In this document: positions 8,809 to 18,182 of the stretch, piece after piece
How the letters are laid out: each line of letters opens with the position of its first letter
Numbering within the stretch: position 1 is the first letter of the stretch
DNA from: Crocinitomix catalasitica ATCC 23190
Lineage (GTDB): Bacteria > Bacteroidota > Bacteroidia > Flavobacteriales_D > Crocinitomicaceae
Direction: 5' to 3'
NCBI RefSeq assembly: GCF_000621625.1
Contig: NZ_JHXV01000016.1
Span: 32,773 to 96,772 of the forward strand
Length of the DNA stretch: 64,000 bases
Program-made: the position numbers and the translations under genes
The notes under the pieces: generated by a model
Seen by the model: the letters and a program-made list of their open reading frames with translations, nothing else
The model's database searches: none
What the model was told of the DNA's origin: nothing

Positions 8809-10112
8809 TAAGCCGTGATTTTATTGCGAATAATCCTTAAATATTGAATTGGTAAAGCAATTGCAAGTGGCGCGAGTACACAACTGGTTGCAATAATAAC
8901 GCCTGTTATTCCCCAAAGATCTAGTAAATAAAAAGAAAGTGGAATGTTAATTATCGCAGAGACTACAATTACGACGAGTTGTAAATTTGTTTTTGCAATG
9001 CTATTGAGATAATAGGCGAAAATATTATTCCAACAAGTAATCAAAATTGAAATGGCCATAAAAAAGGAGAGTTCAAACGGTATGTGTACTACTTTACCAA
9101 TCCAAATTTCGTAGGCGATTGGAGCAAGGAAAAGCATTAAGATTGATCCAAAAGCCATCAGGGTCCACAAAAGAATTAATCTTTTAATATGTGTTTTTAT
9201 CCAGGGGACATCATTTTTATGATCGGCTTCAGTGAATGCTGCCCAATAAGGTAAGAGAACAATGTTAAATAGTATAATAATGATGTTGAAATATTTGAAG
9301 GCGATATTATAAGTCGTCACATCTGTTCCATTCAATCGGTTAAGGATAATTAAATTATCAGTACTGTAAATAATAAGTGTTGCAATCTGAATAAGAAAAA
9401 AAGCCAGATTGATTTGTTTGAGCGATTGAATTTTTTCTTTGGTTGATGAATTGAATTTTGGTTTTAGATCAGGTAAAATTTTACGGTATGTAATCATATT
9501 CGCAAGGCCCCAAATTATAAGTGGTATTGCTGAGAACCAAAGGCAAATAAATGATAAAGAAGGCGTTAATTCAAAAAAGGAAAACAATAGAATGCCAACC
9601 AATAGCACAACTTTTTGTAAAGCACTAATTATATAGGTTATTTGGGCATTGTGTGTAGCAAGTAATACCGATTGGAGAAAAAAGAAGATGTAATAAATCA
9701 TGTACATCGTAAAACTTAATTGGAATACCCAATTAAATTTTGTGGATTGATTGTCAAATTCAAATCCTGTTAAATTGTAAAGGATAACGCCCAATAGAAT
9801 CATTCCTGAATAAATGATGGTGGTTGCTTTATATCCTGAAGAGATCCAAATGCGGATATTGATATAATCTTTATCAGAAAAAAATTTAGTGAGGTGGTTT
9901 CTAAAACTACTGCTTACGCCAAATTCGATAACAGAAAACCAAGTAAAAAACGATAATATGGTCAACCAAATACCATAATCTTCTGCACCGAAAAAATCTA
10001 TTGCAAATCTAACAAGTAAGAAGTTGAAGATAACATCAATGGCTTTGAAAAGAGTACTGCCATAAATATTTCGTATTAATTTGTCGGTTATCCCCTGTTT
10101 TTGCGGATTCAT
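8808..10112 (-). CDS. Wzx-type polysaccharide flippase (MOP superfamily), copy 1
   Basis: A 434-residue protein with 12-14 predicted membrane segments. The N-terminus KLIRNIYGSTLFKAIDVIFNFLLVRFAIDFFGAEDYGIW has the typical MOP-superfamily layout, with an amphipathic start, a long first helix and the family G-x-x-x-Y/F-G motif (FGAEDYGIW), followed by FGVSSSFRNHLTKF. It would move lipid-linked repeat units from the cytoplasmic to the periplasmic face. The ATG directly abuts the stop of the wzz-like gene (TAAATG). A second flippase gene starts at 11292 on the other strand. Confidence 0.85.
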   Translation of the reverse strand: MNPQKQGITDKLIRNIYGSTLFKAIDVIFNFLLVRFAIDFFGAEDYGIWLTILSFFTWFSVIEFGVSSSFRNHLTKFFSDKDYINIRIWISSGYKATTIIYSGMILLGVILYNLTGFEFDNQSTKFNWVFQLSFTMYMIYYIFFFLQSVLLATHNAQITYIISALQKVVLLVGILLFSFFELTPSLSFICLWFSAIPLIIWGLANMITYRKILPDLKPKFNSSTKEKIQSLKQINLAFFLIQIATLIIYSTDNLIILNRLNGTDVTTYNIAFKYFNIIIILFNIVLLPYWAAFTEADHKNDVPWIKTHIKRLILLWTLMAFGSILMLFLAPIAYEIWIGKVVHIPFELSFFMAISILITCWNNIFAYYLNSIAKTNLQLVVIVVSAIINIPLSFYLLDLWGITGVIIATSCVLAPLAIALPIQYLRIIRNKITA

Positions 10113-11147
10113 TTATCGCGTTGTTTTGCGCCAATTCAACAGCAGTATGATCAGAATGGTAAATGAAAAGAAGAGTAGTGCTCCCATCATAGTTCTTGCC
10201 AATCTGCCGAAGCCAGTTTTTTCACCATATGGATTGATATGTGCACTTACAAAATAACATTTTTCATTCTCATGTAAACGTAAATCGAGCTTAGAAATTT
10301 TATTGGCATAATAAAGATATCTATCCTGAATATCTAAGGCTGTAATATTGTTTTTAGTATTGGTTTCACCTAGAACAAGGTTCGTTGTAGAACCGCTATT
10401 TTCACCATTTTTTGCTTGTTCAACCATTGCCAAATTCATCACCTTCGATAAAGTATCTAGTTTTACTAATTCTTTAGCGTAAATATCTCTTTGGAAGTGA
10501 AGTGTTTTTGTGCTTATTGCGAGCAATTTATTCAATTCCTCACTTCTAGAAATAAAAGCCAAAAATGGCGCCTCAAGCTTAGAGAATATTTTGTGATCAG
10601 AGGCAGTAAAACTTACTTTGAATTTGACGCTCAATTCACTGTCTTCTGATGCCAATAGTTCTTTATAATTCAATTTAGCAAGCAAAGAAGTATCTGTGCT
10701 TAAATACAATTGATTTAGCGCATTAATTTTTTCTAAATATGTAGGATCTGACTTGACCGAACATTCAATAATTGTCCCAGCTTCTTCGGGTGTTACCTGT
10801 AGTAGATTGCCTAATACTTCCGTGTCTTTACTGGAAATTAAGGCATTGATATAAGCTGCATCATTTTCGAGTTGTGCTTTAGAGTCCACATTGATTTTAA
10901 CCACCATGCTTGATTTATACATTCGCGGAAACCAATTGATACTTAAAAATCCCATTAATCCTCCAAGTGCAATTACTACTATGAAAAGTATGAAGTTTTT
11001 GAGGACAGAATTAATGATAAAGCCAAAACCTGAAAATATTAATTTAATGAATTTCCAAATGAGTTGAATGAATCTATTGAACAATCTTTCAAGATCTCTA
11101 ATTATAGGTGTAACCGTTACTTCTTCTGAGATTTTGCTTTCTTCCAT
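10113..11147 (-). CDS. Wzz-like polysaccharide chain-length regulator
   Basis: A 344-residue protein with two membrane helices (about residues 45-75 and 318-340) flanking a periplasmic domain with helical, coiled-coil-prone stretches. This is the Wzz/PCP topology. The second helix is followed by only a few basic residues (WRKTTR) and no Walker motifs, so no tyrosine kinase domain is attached. About 45 cytoplasmic residues precede helix 1, slightly longer than usual. It is the first gene of the minus-strand operon, so it likely sets the length of the chain made by the downstream Wzx and Wzy proteins. Periplasmic sequence is poorly conserved in this family; the call rests on topology and context. 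Confidence 0.7.
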   Translation of the reverse strand: MEESKISEEVTVTPIIRDLERLFNRFIQLIWKFIKLIFSGFGFIINSVLKNFILFIVVIALGGLMGFLSINWFPRMYKSSMVVKINVDSKAQLENDAAYINALISSKDTEVLGNLLQVTPEEAGTIIECSVKSDPTYLEKINALNQLYLSTDTSLLAKLNYKELLASEDSELSVKFKVSFTASDHKIFSKLEAPFLAFISRSEELNKLLAISTKTLHFQRDIYAKELVKLDTLSKVMNLAMVEQAKNGENSGSTTNLVLGETNTKNNITALDIQDRYLYYANKISKLDLRLHENEKCYFVSAHINPYGEKTGFGRLARTMMGALLFFSFTILIILLLNWRKTTR

Positions 11148-11291
11148 TTTTTATAAATCTATAATTCCTTAAAAACTAAGTTAATTTAATTTGGCGAATA
11201 CACCTCTCTTTAGACTAGTTTATCATGTTGATCTATTGTTAAATAATTATTTCTCAACTAAAATTGGTAATTTTCAACTTCACAAGAAACG

Positions 11292-12464
11292 TTGTTTTTG
11301 AAAACACCAAAAATCATTAGAATACAATATTTAGCGCTAAATGGCATAGCAAGTTTGTTATCTCCTTTTACAAGCCTACTATTCGCATATCTCGTTGTTC
11401 AATTGACAGATAAAGATATTTGGGGTCTTTTTGTTGATTACTTCTTGTATTTTTTTATTGCAAACATCTTCTATAATTGGGGAGTTGGAACCTATTTACA
11501 GCGTAGTTTTAGTCAGGATCCACGTTCGATAAATGCGAGTTGGCAAATGTTTTTCTTAACAAGAATGCCTTTGCTTTTAATCGTTATTACACTGTCCGTT
11601 TTATTGTTGCCATATCAATTTGTTTTTTGGCTCTTATCAGGATATCTCATTAACTCTATTCAACCATTACTCGTTTACAAGCGCAGTTATTTGGTGATTA
11701 TAATTGGTGAATTAATCGCGTTTTCTATACTGGCGATATTACTTTTTAATTCTACAATAACACTAGATTCTCTTTTAATAGCATATAGTGTTTATTTGGG
11801 TGTAAAGGCATTTATTTTTTTAATTTCTCAAAGTCAAATTTTTACTGGGTGGAAATGGTTGTTTAATCCCTACATGTTAATGGTCACATTACCTTTCTTA
11901 TTAATGAATGCGGCTGGATTTTTACAATCAAAAATCGATTTGTATGTATTTGCTTTTTTTAATACGGGAGAACCAGTAGGGGAGTATCAAATAGTTTCTG
12001 GGTTTTTTATTTTGGCTCAAACAATTCCAACTATCCTCGTTATACCATTTTTGAAAAATATTTATAGAATGAAAGATCAAGGAATAAGTAAAATGCGCAA
12101 GAATTTGGCCTGGTCTGGTTTATTTATCAATACAATATTGATGCTCTTAATTTTTATAATTCTAAAGTATTTCTTTGCTATTCAGCTTAACTTAGTAAGT
12201 GTTTTAGTGGGGTTTGCAATAAGTTTCCCTCCTTACCTCTATTCAATTCTAGTATTTGAAATGTTTAAAAAGAATAAAGAAAAAAAGGTGTTGAATATTA
12301 TATTGATTTCTATGCTCTTAAACTTCATATTAGCGGTAATATTATTATCTTGTAATTTTGGGCTTGTAGGTGGTTTAATTGCTAACGCTTGCTCACAAAT
12401 AGTTTGCCTTTTACTTTATTTTAAGTACTCAAATAATGATAGGATACCTCAATTACTTGAATAA
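11292..12464 (+). CDS. Wzx-type flippase (MOP superfamily), copy 2
   Basis: A 390-residue polytopic protein beginning with a hydrophobic LNGIASLLSPFTSLLFAYLVVQL helix and ending in paired C-terminal helices with NACSQIVCLLLYF. It has the layout of oligosaccharide flippases but is shorter than the usual 430-480 residues, perhaps lacking the last helix pair. The start is TTG; no in-frame ATG lies near it. It heads a tight plus-strand operon whose genes mostly overlap or abut, so it probably exports the product of the radical SAM and GT9/GT87 enzymes rather than the product of the minus-strand operon, which has its own flippase. Confidence 0.75.
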   Translation: MFLKTPKIIRIQYLALNGIASLLSPFTSLLFAYLVVQLTDKDIWGLFVDYFLYFFIANIFYNWGVGTYLQRSFSQDPRSINASWQMFFLTRMPLLLIVITLSVLLLPYQFVFWLLSGYLINSIQPLLVYKRSYLVIIIGELIAFSILAILLFNSTITLDSLLIAYSVYLGVKAFIFLISQSQIFTGWKWLFNPYMLMVTLPFLLMNAAGFLQSKIDLYVFAFFNTGEPVGEYQIVSGFFILAQTIPTILVIPFLKNIYRMKDQGISKMRKNLAWSGLFINTILMLLIFIILKYFFAIQLNLVSVLVGFAISFPPYLYSILVFEMFKKNKEKKVLNIILISMLLNFILAVILLSCNFGLVGGLIANACSQIVCLLLYFKYSNNDRIPQLLE

Positions 12465-12471
12465 AAAGAAG

Positions 12472-13515
12472 ATGCCACGGCACTTTTTTTTTCCGCCAGA
12501 ATGGGTGGTTTTAGGGGTGAATAATGTATGCAATTTACATTGTAAGATGTGTGATGTTGGAACCAAGAATATGGACAGTAATTTCGCGCAAAATTTAGTT
12601 GGAACACATCCCTTAAATATGCCGTTGGACTTGGTGAAAAGAATCATTGATGATACAGCAGCTTATTACCCAAAAGCAAAATTGGCTTACGCTTTTACGG
12701 AGCCTTTAGTCTATCCTCATTTAGTTGAATCTTTAGTCTATGCAAATGAGAAAAAACTATATACAACGGTGACAACAAACGCTTTAACTTTAAAGCGTAA
12801 AGCTGTTGATTTGGCGAAGGCAGGTTTGGATGAACTTTTTATTTCTCTTGATGGTCCGCAAGATATTCACAATGAAATTCGCGGCAATGCAAAATCATTT
12901 CAAAAAGCAGTGGAAGGAATTGAGTTGATTAAGGCGCAAAAGAATTGTCCTCGAATCAGTGTTATTTGTGCGATTACTGAATGGAATATAGGTCATCTTA
13001 AAGATTTAATAGATAGTTTAAAACATTTACAAATTGAAGAGTTTGCCTTTATGCACACACAATTCAATAGTCAAGAAACTGCAGTATTGCACAATGAATC
13101 TAAATGGGGCATTGATTATCCTACAAGTGATTCGAATATTGATATAATCGATTTTAAGAATATGGATTTGAATGTATTGATGGATGAAATCAATCAAATT
13201 AAATCTCTTAAAACACCATTTAAAATATTTTTCTCACCTGAAATTAAGTCAATTGAAAAACTAGAAACTTACTATTTGAAGCCTAAAGAAATTCTTGGGG
13301 ATCATTGCGCTGCAGTTTTTAATAGCTTAATGATTAAGTCTGATGGCTCTGTTATTCCTGCTCACGGACGTTGTTATAATCACGATATAGGGAATGTTTA
13401 CAAACAGAATTTAAAAGAAATTTGGAATGCGGATGCATTAAAAAAATTGCGTGGTGACCTCGGTGAGGCTGGTGGTCTATTTATGGGATGCAGTAGATGT
13501 TGTAGTGCTTTTTAA
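12472..13515 (+). CDS. Radical SAM enzyme with cysteine-rich (SPASM-like) C-terminus
   Basis: A 347-residue radical SAM protein. The [4Fe-4S]/SAM motif C-x3-C-x2-C is C-N-L-H-C-K-M-C near residue 24 from this start. ISLDGPQDIHNEIRG and TTVTTNAL are strand motifs of the MoaA/PqqE-like group. The C-terminus has DHCAAVFNSLMIKSDGSV, HGRCYNHDIGNVY, EIWNADALKKLR and a final GCSRCC cluster, which fits a SPASM or twitch domain holding an auxiliary Fe-S cluster. The start at 12472 is chosen because it follows the flippase stop by seven bases with an AAGAAG leader; an ATG at 12436 would give 12 more residues and overlap the flippase. The substrate is unknown; a role in modifying a glycan precursor is inferred from the operon. 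Confidence 0.85.
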   Translation: MPRHFFFPPEWVVLGVNNVCNLHCKMCDVGTKNMDSNFAQNLVGTHPLNMPLDLVKRIIDDTAAYYPKAKLAYAFTEPLVYPHLVESLVYANEKKLYTTVTTNALTLKRKAVDLAKAGLDELFISLDGPQDIHNEIRGNAKSFQKAVEGIELIKAQKNCPRISVICAITEWNIGHLKDLIDSLKHLQIEEFAFMHTQFNSQETAVLHNESKWGIDYPTSDSNIDIIDFKNMDLNVLMDEINQIKSLKTPFKIFFSPEIKSIEKLETYYLKPKEILGDHCAAVFNSLMIKSDGSVIPAHGRCYNHDIGNVYKQNLKEIWNADALKKLRGDLGEAGGLFMGCSRCCSAF

Positions 13516-13524
13516 TTCGAATGT

Positions 13525-14310
13525 ATGGAGCAAAAAGAAGCCTTGTTTGATAATGCAGCACAAAGTTATGATGATCAATTTACGCATAGTGAAATTGGTA
13601 AGTACCAACGACAACGTGTATATTATTGGATAGATAAGTTAGGACTTATAGATGAAGTTCAATCAGTTTTCGAAATTAATTGTGGAACAGGCGTAGATGC
13701 TCAACTACTGAAAGATGAAAATATCCATGTCACTGCAACTGATGGCTCACCAGAAATGATTGCTTATGCGAAATCTAAACAATCAAAAGATATTGATTTT
13801 TTTGTGCTTGACTTTAAAGACTTAGATGATAATTGGATCAACTCGGACTTGTTATTTTCAAATTTTGGTGGCCTTAATTGTTTAGATCAGCAAGGGTTAA
13901 AAAATGTCGTAAATACGAGTGCTAAACACCAAAACAAGGGGGCGTATCTAGTTTGGGTCATGATGCCTAAATTTTGTATGATGGAATCTTTATATCTGTT
14001 GACCAAGTTTAGATTTAAGTCCTTATTCCGCAGAAATACAAAGAAAGGTGTCCTCGTCGACGTAGAAGGTACAGCGGTTAAAACTTTTTACCATTCACCA
14101 AGAGAAGTGAAAAAAATGCTGGCAACAGAATATTCGATTTTGGAAATTAAACCAGTCGCCTTCTTTCTTCCCCCTTCTTATTTAGAACCATTTTTTCAGA
14201 AAAGACGAAAGACATTAAAATTCTTAAATCACTTAGAAAGGTATTTTGGTCGATTTTCTTTATTATCTTCATATGCTGATCATTATATCATAATCGCGGT
14301 AAAAAAATGA
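13525..14310 (+). CDS. Class I SAM-dependent methyltransferase
   Basis: A 261-residue Rossmann-fold methyltransferase. Motif I is FEINCGTGVDAQLL (about residues 48-61), with motif II at VTATDGSPEMI and DFKDLDD acting as the adenine-binding acidic segment. The glycine-rich loop reads NCGTG rather than the usual GCGTG, a mild variation. The C-terminal third is basic and hydrophobic, like ubiquinone/menaquinone-type small-molecule methyltransferases. Its stop overlaps the next ATG by four bases (ATGA at 14307-14310). It lies between two radical SAM genes, so it probably acts on the same pathway intermediate. A sugar O- or N-methylation is possible but not shown. Confidence 0.85.
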   Translation: MEQKEALFDNAAQSYDDQFTHSEIGKYQRQRVYYWIDKLGLIDEVQSVFEINCGTGVDAQLLKDENIHVTATDGSPEMIAYAKSKQSKDIDFFVLDFKDLDDNWINSDLLFSNFGGLNCLDQQGLKNVVNTSAKHQNKGAYLVWVMMPKFCMMESLYLLTKFRFKSLFRRNTKKGVLVDVEGTAVKTFYHSPREVKKMLATEYSILEIKPVAFFLPPSYLEPFFQKRRKTLKFLNHLERYFGRFSLLSSYADHYIIIAVKK

Positions 14311-15680
14311 AGATTCTATTAACACATGGCTATTTTTTATGCGAAGATGAGATTGAGCAAAAAATCTTGAAACCATATCCACCGCTTGGATTATTGTATG
14401 TTTCGGCTTATCTAAATGAAAAATCTATAACACATCAAGTTTTTGATACCACATTTTCAACTATTGATGATTGGTGGAGCAATTTACTCAAAGAGAAGCC
14501 AAATCTTATTGCTTTTTATGTGAACTTGATGACCAAAGTCCGTGTGATTGAATTGATAAATAGAATAAAGAAAGAACCTAGTCTCACTGCTATGAAAATA
14601 GTACTTGGAGGACCAGACTTAACTTATAATCAAGAGAATTATTTGGCTGCTGGTGCAGACTATCTAATTATTGGAGAAGGTGAAGTAACAATGCTTGAAT
14701 TGGTAAATACTTTGTCTGATAATGGTGATATAAGCAATATTACCGGGTTGACTTATCTTGAAAATAATTCGATTAAAAAGAATCCACCTAGAGCGAAATT
14801 AAAAGATTTAGATCTTATACCAAATCCAAATCGCGCGGCTGTACCTATTCAAAAATATTTAGATTGCTGGAAAAACGCGCATGGACAAAGTGCGCTCAAT
14901 GTCAGTACACAGAGAGGTTGTCCTTATACGTGTAAATGGTGTAGTACTGCAGTCTATGGTCAATCTTATAGAAGGAAATCTCCTGAAAAAGTAGTGGAAG
15001 AGTTATTGCTGCTCAAGGAGACCTACCAACCAGATACTTTTTGGTTTGTTGATGATGTGTTTACTGTAAGTCATAAATGGTTGAGAGGTTTTAATGATGC
15101 GATTAAAGCAACTGGCTTAGAAATACAATATGAATGTATTACAAGAGCTGAACGGATGAATGATGAAGTGATTCAACTGCTTAAAGAATCGGGTTGTTTT
15201 CGCGTATGGATTGGGGCCGAAAGTGGATCTCAAAAAATTATCGACGCTATGGATCGACGGGTTGATGTAAATCAAGTCCGGGACCAATTAATTGCCACGA
15301 AAAAAGCAGGGATAGAAACAGGTACTTTTATAATGGTAGGTTATCCTGGAGAGACTTATGAGGATATAATGTTGACAGCAGAATACCTAGAGAAGGCTTT
15401 GCCGAACCATTTTACTATTACTAAAAGTTATCCGATCAAAGGAACACAACTTTACACTGAAATAGAATCGAAAATTACCGTAAAACCAGATTGGAATACT
15501 ACAACTGACAGGCAAATAAATTTTGAACGTAAATATTCTGATGCTTTCTATCGATATGCCATTCGCTACATCTATAATCGTGTTAATTTAAAGAAACAAC
15601 AACGTAATAATTCTTTAAAAATTAAAGTCAGAATTAAACTTTTCATAAGCAGTATAATGCTAAGAATTTTAGCAAAATAA
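14307..15680 (+). CDS. B12-binding-type radical SAM enzyme (BchE/HpnR-like class)
   Basis: A 457-residue protein with an N-terminal cobalamin-binding-like Rossmann domain (YPPLGLLYVSAYL, VLGGPDLTY, GADYLIIGEGE; about residues 1-150) followed by a radical SAM core. The Fe-S motif is R-G-C-P-Y-T-C-K-W-C near residue 202. The typical IGAESGSQKIIDAMD and GTFIMVGYPGET blocks follow. Class B radical SAM enzymes use methylcobalamin or cobalamin to methylate unactivated carbon or to rearrange and ring-close substrates. It is a clear paralogue of the gene at 22809-24239. It abuts the GT9 gene (TAAATG), so it belongs to the glycan operon; the exact reaction cannot be predicted. Confidence 0.85.
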   Translation: MKILLTHGYFLCEDEIEQKILKPYPPLGLLYVSAYLNEKSITHQVFDTTFSTIDDWWSNLLKEKPNLIAFYVNLMTKVRVIELINRIKKEPSLTAMKIVLGGPDLTYNQENYLAAGADYLIIGEGEVTMLELVNTLSDNGDISNITGLTYLENNSIKKNPPRAKLKDLDLIPNPNRAAVPIQKYLDCWKNAHGQSALNVSTQRGCPYTCKWCSTAVYGQSYRRKSPEKVVEELLLLKETYQPDTFWFVDDVFTVSHKWLRGFNDAIKATGLEIQYECITRAERMNDEVIQLLKESGCFRVWIGAESGSQKIIDAMDRRVDVNQVRDQLIATKKAGIETGTFIMVGYPGETYEDIMLTAEYLEKALPNHFTITKSYPIKGTQLYTEIESKITVKPDWNTTTDRQINFERKYSDAFYRYAIRYIYNRVNLKKQQRNNSLKIKVRIKLFISSIMLRILAK

Positions 15681-16769
15681 ATGACAAGAGAAAAACTCAT
15701 AGCAATAGACAACCTCTTTTATCCATTTTATTGGTTGTTAAAATCGTTTAAAGCAATCAATCCAACTAAAAATAATGACGCATCAAAGTTTATTATTATA
15801 AAGTTTTTTGGTTTGGGAAGTATTACTAGAATAGTCGCTGTTATTGAAGATTTAAATATCGATAAACAAGCTATATGCTTTGTAACACTTGATAAGAATA
15901 AACAGATATTGAATGAACTGAATTTTGAGTGTTTATTAATTAATACCAAGAATCCATTGGTCATTTTTGGTTCGGTTTTGCAATCGTTTAGTCAAATTTG
16001 GAAAAGAAAACAAAGTACGATATTGGATATGGAAAGGACATCTAATTTGTCCGGTATTTATAGTTTAATTGCAGCAATAGGAAAACCGCGGAAGTATTTT
16101 ACTTTTCATTCGAATAATTCAGGAGATGGTATATCGCTATCAAATAAACCCGCAATACAAGCTATTGAAGAGATGTTTGATTCGGATATAATTGTTCGTA
16201 CCATAAGAAGTTCGAAGAAGAAATCTGTTTTGAAAAAAATAATGGTCAATATAAATGCCGGAGATTATCTGCCGCAAAGACGCTTTCCACTCGTTTTATT
16301 TGCTGAATTAATTTGTGATATTCAGCAGTTATTTCCGCAAGTAAATTTTGTTTTAACTGGAATGCCTAAAGAAAAGGAGAGAGTAGATGCTTTTGAGCAA
16401 TTGTTAATGGACAATAAAATAAATGCGAGCAAGGTTTTAAATTTATCTGGAGCGCTTAATTTAGCGGATTATATTACAGAATTGAAAGAAGTAGATGTTT
16501 TAATTACAAACGATTCGGGTCCTTTGCATTTGGCACATTTCTTAGGTGTGAGGACAATTGGCATTTGGGGTCCAACATCAGCGAATTTAGTAGGCTATCC
16601 TAATAGCAAAATAATGCTTAACTTAAAATCTAACTTGCCGTGTTCACCTTGTTTTATTCATCCTAAATCTCAAGTTGCAAAAACATGTAATGGTGAGGTT
16701 ACTTGTTTTAAGGAGATGCCTATTAAATATATGGTAAATCAAATTAATCAATTTATTTTGGAGGACTAG
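15681..16769 (+). CDS. Glycosyltransferase family 9 (heptosyltransferase-like)
   Basis: A 362-residue GT-B glycosyltransferase of the ADP-heptose:LPS heptosyltransferase family. Diagnostic features are a basic IIIKFFGLGSITR loop near residue 38 in place of the usual R-x-D/G-x-G-D loop, LVLFAELICDI, and the C-terminal nucleotide site ITNDSGPLHLAHFLGVRTIGIWGPT (positions 16502-16576). A CSPC pair near residue 322 and a further C..C pair (KTCNGEVTCF) follow, as in several Bacteroidota GT9 enzymes. It would add a heptose or another sugar to a lipid- or core-linked acceptor at the inner membrane. Flanking stop and start codons abut on both sides. Confidence 0.85.
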   Translation: MTREKLIAIDNLFYPFYWLLKSFKAINPTKNNDASKFIIIKFFGLGSITRIVAVIEDLNIDKQAICFVTLDKNKQILNELNFECLLINTKNPLVIFGSVLQSFSQIWKRKQSTILDMERTSNLSGIYSLIAAIGKPRKYFTFHSNNSGDGISLSNKPAIQAIEEMFDSDIIVRTIRSSKKKSVLKKIMVNINAGDYLPQRRFPLVLFAELICDIQQLFPQVNFVLTGMPKEKERVDAFEQLLMDNKINASKVLNLSGALNLADYITELKEVDVLITNDSGPLHLAHFLGVRTIGIWGPTSANLVGYPNSKIMLNLKSNLPCSPCFIHPKSQVAKTCNGEVTCFKEMPIKYMVNQINQFILED

Positions 16770-18182
16770 ATGAACAATAAAAAACGAATTTTATTTCTCA
16801 ATCCACCTGGTGTGAAAATATATATCAGGGATTACTATTGTTCAAAGGTTTCGAAAGCCTATTACTTGCCTCAACCTGTCGATTTATTAGTGCAAACATC
16901 CTATTTTGATTCAGTAAAATACGAATTACAAGTAATAGATAGTATTGCAGAGAAAAAGTCAGTACAACAGAGTGTGGATGAAATATTTGCTTTTCAGCCA
17001 ACACATATTATTGGGCAATTAGGTTCCGTTAGTCTAACTGAAGATGAAGCTTTTTATATGCATGTAAAAAGCCTTTTACCCGACGTACAAATAGCTTGTT
17101 CTGGCGATGCTTTACTCGATCAACTGAAAGAAAAGTTATTGCAGTATAGTTGGTTGGATGTTATTGTAACTAATTTCTTCATGGATGGTACATTAAAATG
17201 GGTTGAAAATAATTTAAATGACGCAACTGGAATCTGTTTTTTAAAAGGTGACCAATTGATCAATGAAGCTGGAAAAAGATCTAAAAATTTAGCCTTGTCT
17301 ATTCCTAAACAAGGCTTGTTTACAGGGAAATATCGCATGCCTTTTGCGGATGCAGAACCGATTGCGACGGTTTTAACAAATTATGCATGTCCTTATCCTT
17401 GTACATTTTGTATTATGTCAACCTTGCCTTATACAACACGTTCAGCCGATTCTATAATAAACGAATTGAAGTATTTAAAAACGAATGGGTATAAGTTTAT
17501 CTATTTTTCTGATCAAACTTTTTTTCAATCTAAATCTGTAACAAAAACTGTATTGGAATGGATGATTGAGGCAGAATACGGCATCAATTGGATGTGTTTT
17601 TCTCGGGTTGATGTATTAAACAAAGAAGAACTTCAACTAATGAAAAATGCGGGTTGTAAACTTATTATGTTTGGTGTAGAGTGGGCCGATAATGAATTGC
17701 TTGAAAAATATGAAAAGCATTATACTGTTGCGCAAATAAAAAAAACATTTGCATTGGCAAAAGAGCTCAAAATTCAACGTTTAGGGACCTTCCTTATTGG
17801 GGTGCCCAACCAATCAAAAGCGTCAATTGAACACACAATTAAATTTGCTAAAGAAATAGATGCAGATTATGCTTCTTTTAACGTAGCTGTTCCTCGAAGT
17901 AATACGTCATTTAGAACGGAAGCATTGGAGCAAGGAATTATTAATGAAGACACTGTAATAATGGATCAATCGGGTGATCAAATAGAACATGGAAATGGTA
18001 CACTTACTAAACATCAATTACAAAATTTAAAGAATAAAGCTTACCGCAGTTTTTACTTTCGACCAACCTATATCTTAAGCCGATTATTTAAAATTTCAAC
18101 ATTTACAGAATTTAAAATGCACTGCTTTGAAGGGTTTTACGTCTTAAAAGGAATACTCAAAAGAAGTTCATCCTCCGAATGA
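16770..18182 (+). CDS. B12-binding-type radical SAM enzyme
   Basis: A 470-residue protein with the two-domain B12-binding plus radical SAM layout. The N-terminal domain begins KKRILFLNPPGVKIYIRDYY; the cluster motif C-P-Y-P-C-T-F-C lies near residue 207, preceded by VLTNYA and followed by STLPYTTRSADSIINEL. Later blocks are FIYFSDQTFF, WMCFSRVDVL and LIMFGVEWADNELLEKY, the last in place of the more usual GAESG. It is less similar to the genes at 14307 and 22809 than those are to each other, so it represents a separate subfamily. It lies between GT9 and GT87 genes; its stop overlaps the GT87 start (ATGA). Confidence 0.83.
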   Translation: MNNKKRILFLNPPGVKIYIRDYYCSKVSKAYYLPQPVDLLVQTSYFDSVKYELQVIDSIAEKKSVQQSVDEIFAFQPTHIIGQLGSVSLTEDEAFYMHVKSLLPDVQIACSGDALLDQLKEKLLQYSWLDVIVTNFFMDGTLKWVENNLNDATGICFLKGDQLINEAGKRSKNLALSIPKQGLFTGKYRMPFADAEPIATVLTNYACPYPCTFCIMSTLPYTTRSADSIINELKYLKTNGYKFIYFSDQTFFQSKSVTKTVLEWMIEAEYGINWMCFSRVDVLNKEELQLMKNAGCKLIMFGVEWADNELLEKYEKHYTVAQIKKTFALAKELKIQRLGTFLIGVPNQSKASIEHTIKFAKEIDADYASFNVAVPRSNTSFRTEALEQGIINEDTVIMDQSGDQIEHGNGTLTKHQLQNLKNKAYRSFYFRPTYILSRLFKISTFTEFKMHCFEGFYVLKGILKRSSSSE